This document shows positions 60,760 through 64,000 of a stretch of DNA of 64,000 nt, in pieces. The position numbers were made by a program, and so were the translations under genes. The DNA comes from Cheiracanthium punctorium (lineage: Eukaryota > Arthropoda > Arachnida > Araneae > Cheiracanthiidae), in the NCBI GenBank assembly GCA_038373885.1, contig JAWZYV010006201.1, forward strand, positions 558,001-622,000. The letters are read 5' to 3'. The first letter of the stretch is position 1, and the number at the start of each line of letters is the position of its first letter. A model generated the notes under the pieces. It did not search any database and had not been told where the DNA came from. It saw only the letters and a program-made list of their open reading frames with translations.

Positions 60760-60900
60760 CTCTAAACTAAAAACTCATGTAAAAATAGTAATGCTGACAA
60801 ACATTGCATGTAAAAGATAAAATGTTTAGTCAACCCATCCCTCATCAAAAAATCTTTAACATAAAATCATATATTTAAATTTTTAACCGATTATGTCTAT

Positions 60901-60926
60901 CCCCCCCCCACACACACACACACACC
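60901..60926. repeat. C-run joined to (CA)n
   Basis: Nine C followed by about eight CA units. The same C-run/(CA) pairing is seen at 32468-32490. Confidence 0.9.
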
Positions 60927-61692
60927 TCTTTATGAAAATCTGCATACACAATTGGAGATAACAGAAAAAGTTTTTTTGTTATACCCCTGGTCAAAAGTAA
61001 AACAAAATATGAAGTTACAACAAAAAAGCTGATAACTACAAATTATGTTCCTATTTTGTGGGGGAAGAAAAAAAATGAAATTTTTTTAAACTGAAAAAGA
61101 CAAATGTGATAAAATAATGCTTTTATCTTCTACAACTTCACAAAACCTGTGTCTACATTTACTCATTTTTAATCTCCGAATTTTTCTTCATTATCAAATT
61201 CAAATATCTTTTTTCTGCAAATCAGCCAAAGTTTTAGAGAAAATATTTTGGTATCACCACTTCTGATGGTGTCACACAACACGGTCCGTGCCCCCCCCCC
61301 CTTGCGACTACCCTGGGTGTCCCTAGTTTCACGTAATCACCTAAGTGATACTTGCAAGCCTTTTTTTCTACAAAAGAGTTGCTATGAATGTCTGCTTGGT
61401 GAGATTCTGTTTTCAAGCAAACAATTGTATCCACTTCTGGTTGTGATTCACCTGTTTGGTGACAAAGTGGTCATATTGTCAAGAAATGACAAATTCTCTG
61501 ATTTTGTGTATTTCTACAAAATTCCCTGGCATTTCCTCGACTGATATCGTTTCCTGATCTGTAGCTACTATGTGGATTTAAGGATTTAATTACAAGCAAG
61601 AAGTGACACCTGCAAAAAAAGAATGAATGCTACAGATGGCACAATACCCAATGGACCTTAACCTAGGGCCCGAAGTACCAAGATCGGAGAAA

Positions 61693-62169
61693 CAGGGTGT
61701 CCACCAATGCCAGGAGGCAAAAATAGTATCATTAGTAGCCTCACTGACATAAAAAAGTCACCAGTTTAGTAACAATTTTCTTAATTTTAGTTGCCAAAAT
61801 AGTAGCATTTTTGCATGATTTTGTAGTTAAGAAATAAACATGTCATTTGGTTTCATTTAGAAGGAATGAATATAATGAGAAATTAAAAAACAAAACTTAT
61901 ATAACAGAGCATATAGTACATTTATTTTTATACCATGATTAAAAAAACTAGATTAGAATGTTTGATGAACGACCAATAGTAACTTTGAAAAGAAAAGGGA
62001 GTTGACAAAAACCGAAATCTGATTTTCCAATTAATCGGCTGGAGAAAGGTAAGCAGCCAAAAACTTGAAAATAGTATGAAAATGACATTTTGTGATCCAA
62101 AAAGTCGGCCAAGTAGCCTAATCCTTAAATTAGCAAAAGTCGCATTTTTAGTCACCGGTGGACACCTTG
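61693..62169. mobile_element. hAT-like MITE, target duplication decayed
   Basis: Left end CAGGGTGTCCACC; reversed right end CAAGGTGTCCACC (12 of 13 matching). AGTAGC and AGTCAC phrases inside both ends resemble the 38794-42050 element. Flanks are GAGAAA and GAAAAG, only 4 of 6 alike. 477 bp, non-coding. Confidence 0.7.
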
Positions 62170-62483
62170 GAAAAGGGGCAATTTTAATATTTCTTGAACA
62201 CATGGATTTTTATAGATAATTTGCTTTTCCCCTTGCTTTCACAGAAAATTTTTTCTTAAAATTTACTTCGGGACTTTCTTAAAATTAAAGGACTTTTGAG
62301 GGACCCTATGGAAGTTTTCAAGAACTTTTCAGGGTCTCAATTTTTAATATGCAATTCATAAACCTTCAGTTTTTCATGAACAGTGCAAGCCTCCATACAC
62401 TATTTTTTATATAAGTTTTTAATAACAGTAATCATTAATGCACAACATAGGAAACAGTTAAATGCTTACAGATTAAAATTTTC

Positions 62484-62660
62484 GGTACATACATATTATC
62501 CCGGCAGTCTGCCAAGATGAGTGATTCTTCGCCAAGATAAATGTCGGATATATGAAATCATTGATGGTTTGGAATACGATTGGCAACTGTCTGCCAGCAT
62601 ATTTGATGAAAAAATAGTTTTGTGGGAATGACCGCTGGGATAATACGTAACGTAAGTACC
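62484..62660 (+). mobile_element. Family B MITE, copy 3 (best ends)
   Basis: 177 bp. Left end GGTACATACATATTATCCCG; reversed right end GGTACTTACGTTACGTATTATCCC, matching apart from a small insertion. The interior shares TTGCCAAT and GATTTCATAT phrases (reversed) with 47450-47621 and 48728-48900. Confidence 0.8.
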
Positions 62661-64000
62661 AAATTTTCATATGAACTTTTGTAAAAGTGAGATAAAATGG
62701 GAATAATACCGTAAACGGGGGTGGGTCGCCAAGCGAAACACGTCACCAAAGCTTATGATAAGTAAACAGACTTGTCAGCATTTCTAATCGAGAAGATGCA
62801 TTTAGTAACCCTTGTGCAGAGTTGCATTGTTGTTTCATGATGTCATGAGAAATTATGTGATTGGTGTAAGACATTAACTGGCAACCGGATGATTTTGAGG
62901 GAATTATATGATTGGTTGAACGAATTTAACTGTAACCGATTTGTTTGAACATGGCACAACCGGTGATCAGAGGCAGATCTACAGGCAGGCGGGGGGGATA
63001 TAGCCCCCATTGAAACTGTATTTACACTAGATAGAACAGAGTTTTGAGGCTTAGTTAAAAACTGCGTGTCTAAAAATTGGTTGTTTTGAAATTTTAATTT
63101 ACTTTTTTGATTTACTACTCTGATTTTTAGACTTGACCTCAGTCAATGGCTTTTAACCCTTTCGTTCCCAGGCTACAGGTTTTTTCAAAACCTCAGAGTT
63201 CGAAGGAATCGCTCGAAATCTCATCTCCCCCTTGAAACATTTTGGTTTTTAAGGATAATCAGTAACCAGGTTGTTCTCGAGCTTTCCATATATACGTGAA
63301 TAGCGAAGAATAGCTCATTGTTAGAACGGGTTATGGCAAGTGAAAAGAACAGTATTTGAGTGATGATGTCCGTTCACCCCCTGCAAAGTCGTAAAAAGGG
63401 GAGCTAACAATCTATGTATTTATAAATACACTAAGGAAAACCTATGTGTCCCTTTTGCAGCACGAACGGATGAGTGCGAAATTCGGCACAGTTTTAAGTT
63501 CGAATGGAGGTGATTGTGCGAATGTTAAATTTTTTGCGTAATGTGCTAGTGCACCGTAAAAAAATTAGAAGTGATTTGGCATGCAGTATTTTTGTGCCAA
63601 TTTGGGAGATGGTTCCATTGTTGTGTGAATTTTGAAATAACAACACTAAGTTTCAGCAGTACTATAGGGTTATAGTATTACAAAATTTGCAAGAAGTGAA
63701 ATTATTCCCCACTTTGGTGAAACGCCAGTGATTAAAATGTGCTTTAGCCCTGTGCTAGACGACTTTTTTAGAGGGTCGATAAGTGTGCAATGTGTTATAA
63801 ATTTCATGTTTAAAAAAGCTGTGGAAAAACGAACTGAACACGGCAGGTTGCAATCTAAAAGACTCTCCACTGAAACACGCCAATTCGACAATTTCTTAAC
63901 AATCTCCTGCCACGCAATATGCTAAAGCAAATTTTCTCTGAAAATATTATCAAAGAAATACCCCAGCAATTAATAGTGAATGAAAATAATATTATTAATG
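62661..64000. other. Upstream edge; possible piggyBac-type terminus
   Basis: No exon or gene is recognised. TTAA followed by CCCTTTCGTTCCC at 63153-63169 resembles the piggyBac-type end at 29811, but no partner end is seen before 64000. The open frames near 63670-63925 have no known motif. Confidence 0.4.

Noticed and set aside
1..64000. CRISPR arrays, bacterial operons, riboswitches, phage genes
   Set aside because: Intron-rich gene structure and composition are eukaryotic; the repeats are transposon-derived and not regularly spaced.

Overview
The window is arthropod-like nuclear DNA: AT-rich, full of long introns and dense in short DNA transposons. The order of arthropod cannot be fixed from sequence alone; a chelicerate or another large-genome arthropod is a guess. 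One host gene dominates. I find 21 coding exons of an orthologue of MARCHF6 (TEB4/Doa10), a multi-pass ER-membrane RING-CH E3 ubiquitin ligase, on the minus strand from 57060 down to the stop at 14129. The exons were joined by hand. Every junction has GT/AG sites, every phase agrees, and the joined exons give 1136 codons plus a stop. The first exons (start codon and most of the RING-CH finger) are not seen and probably lie beyond position 64000.

Layout from left to right: 1-310 is a Tc1-type transposase relic cut by the window edge. 311-14128 is 3' flank and 3' UTR with a two-ended repeat (1995-3942) and a deleted mariner (6107-6691). 14129-57060 is MARCHF6, whose introns carry nearly all the other features. 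57061-64000 is intronic or upstream sequence with several small inverted-repeat elements.

The introns act as a trap for cut-and-paste elements, and many have both ends and target-site duplications (TSDs) visible: hAT-like elements at 17242-18472, 31140-32980, 33579-34344, 38794-42050 and 43510-44078; a PIF/Harbinger-type element at 20537-21093; pogo-type elements at 28280-28419 and 60158-60627; a piggyBac-type element at 29815-30507; and a P-element-like transposon with a THAP-domain relic at 50752-52460. All five hAT-like elements are flanked by 6-bp direct repeats rather than the usual 8 bp. One hAT-like element makes up about 97% of its intron and was itself hit by another repeat.

A 1.9-kb repeat family (copies at 1995-3942 and 54505-56433, partial copies at 15432-16421 and 40387-41399) has 14-bp inverted ends and a body made of two tandem arrays. 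A 173-177-bp family with inverted ends occurs three times. The most unusual coding feature is exon 45079-46087: the MARCHF6 cytosolic loop, about 90 residues in human, is about 345 residues here and carries degenerate Arg-Ser/Ser-Pro repeats. No second confident host gene, tRNA, rRNA or CRISPR array was found.
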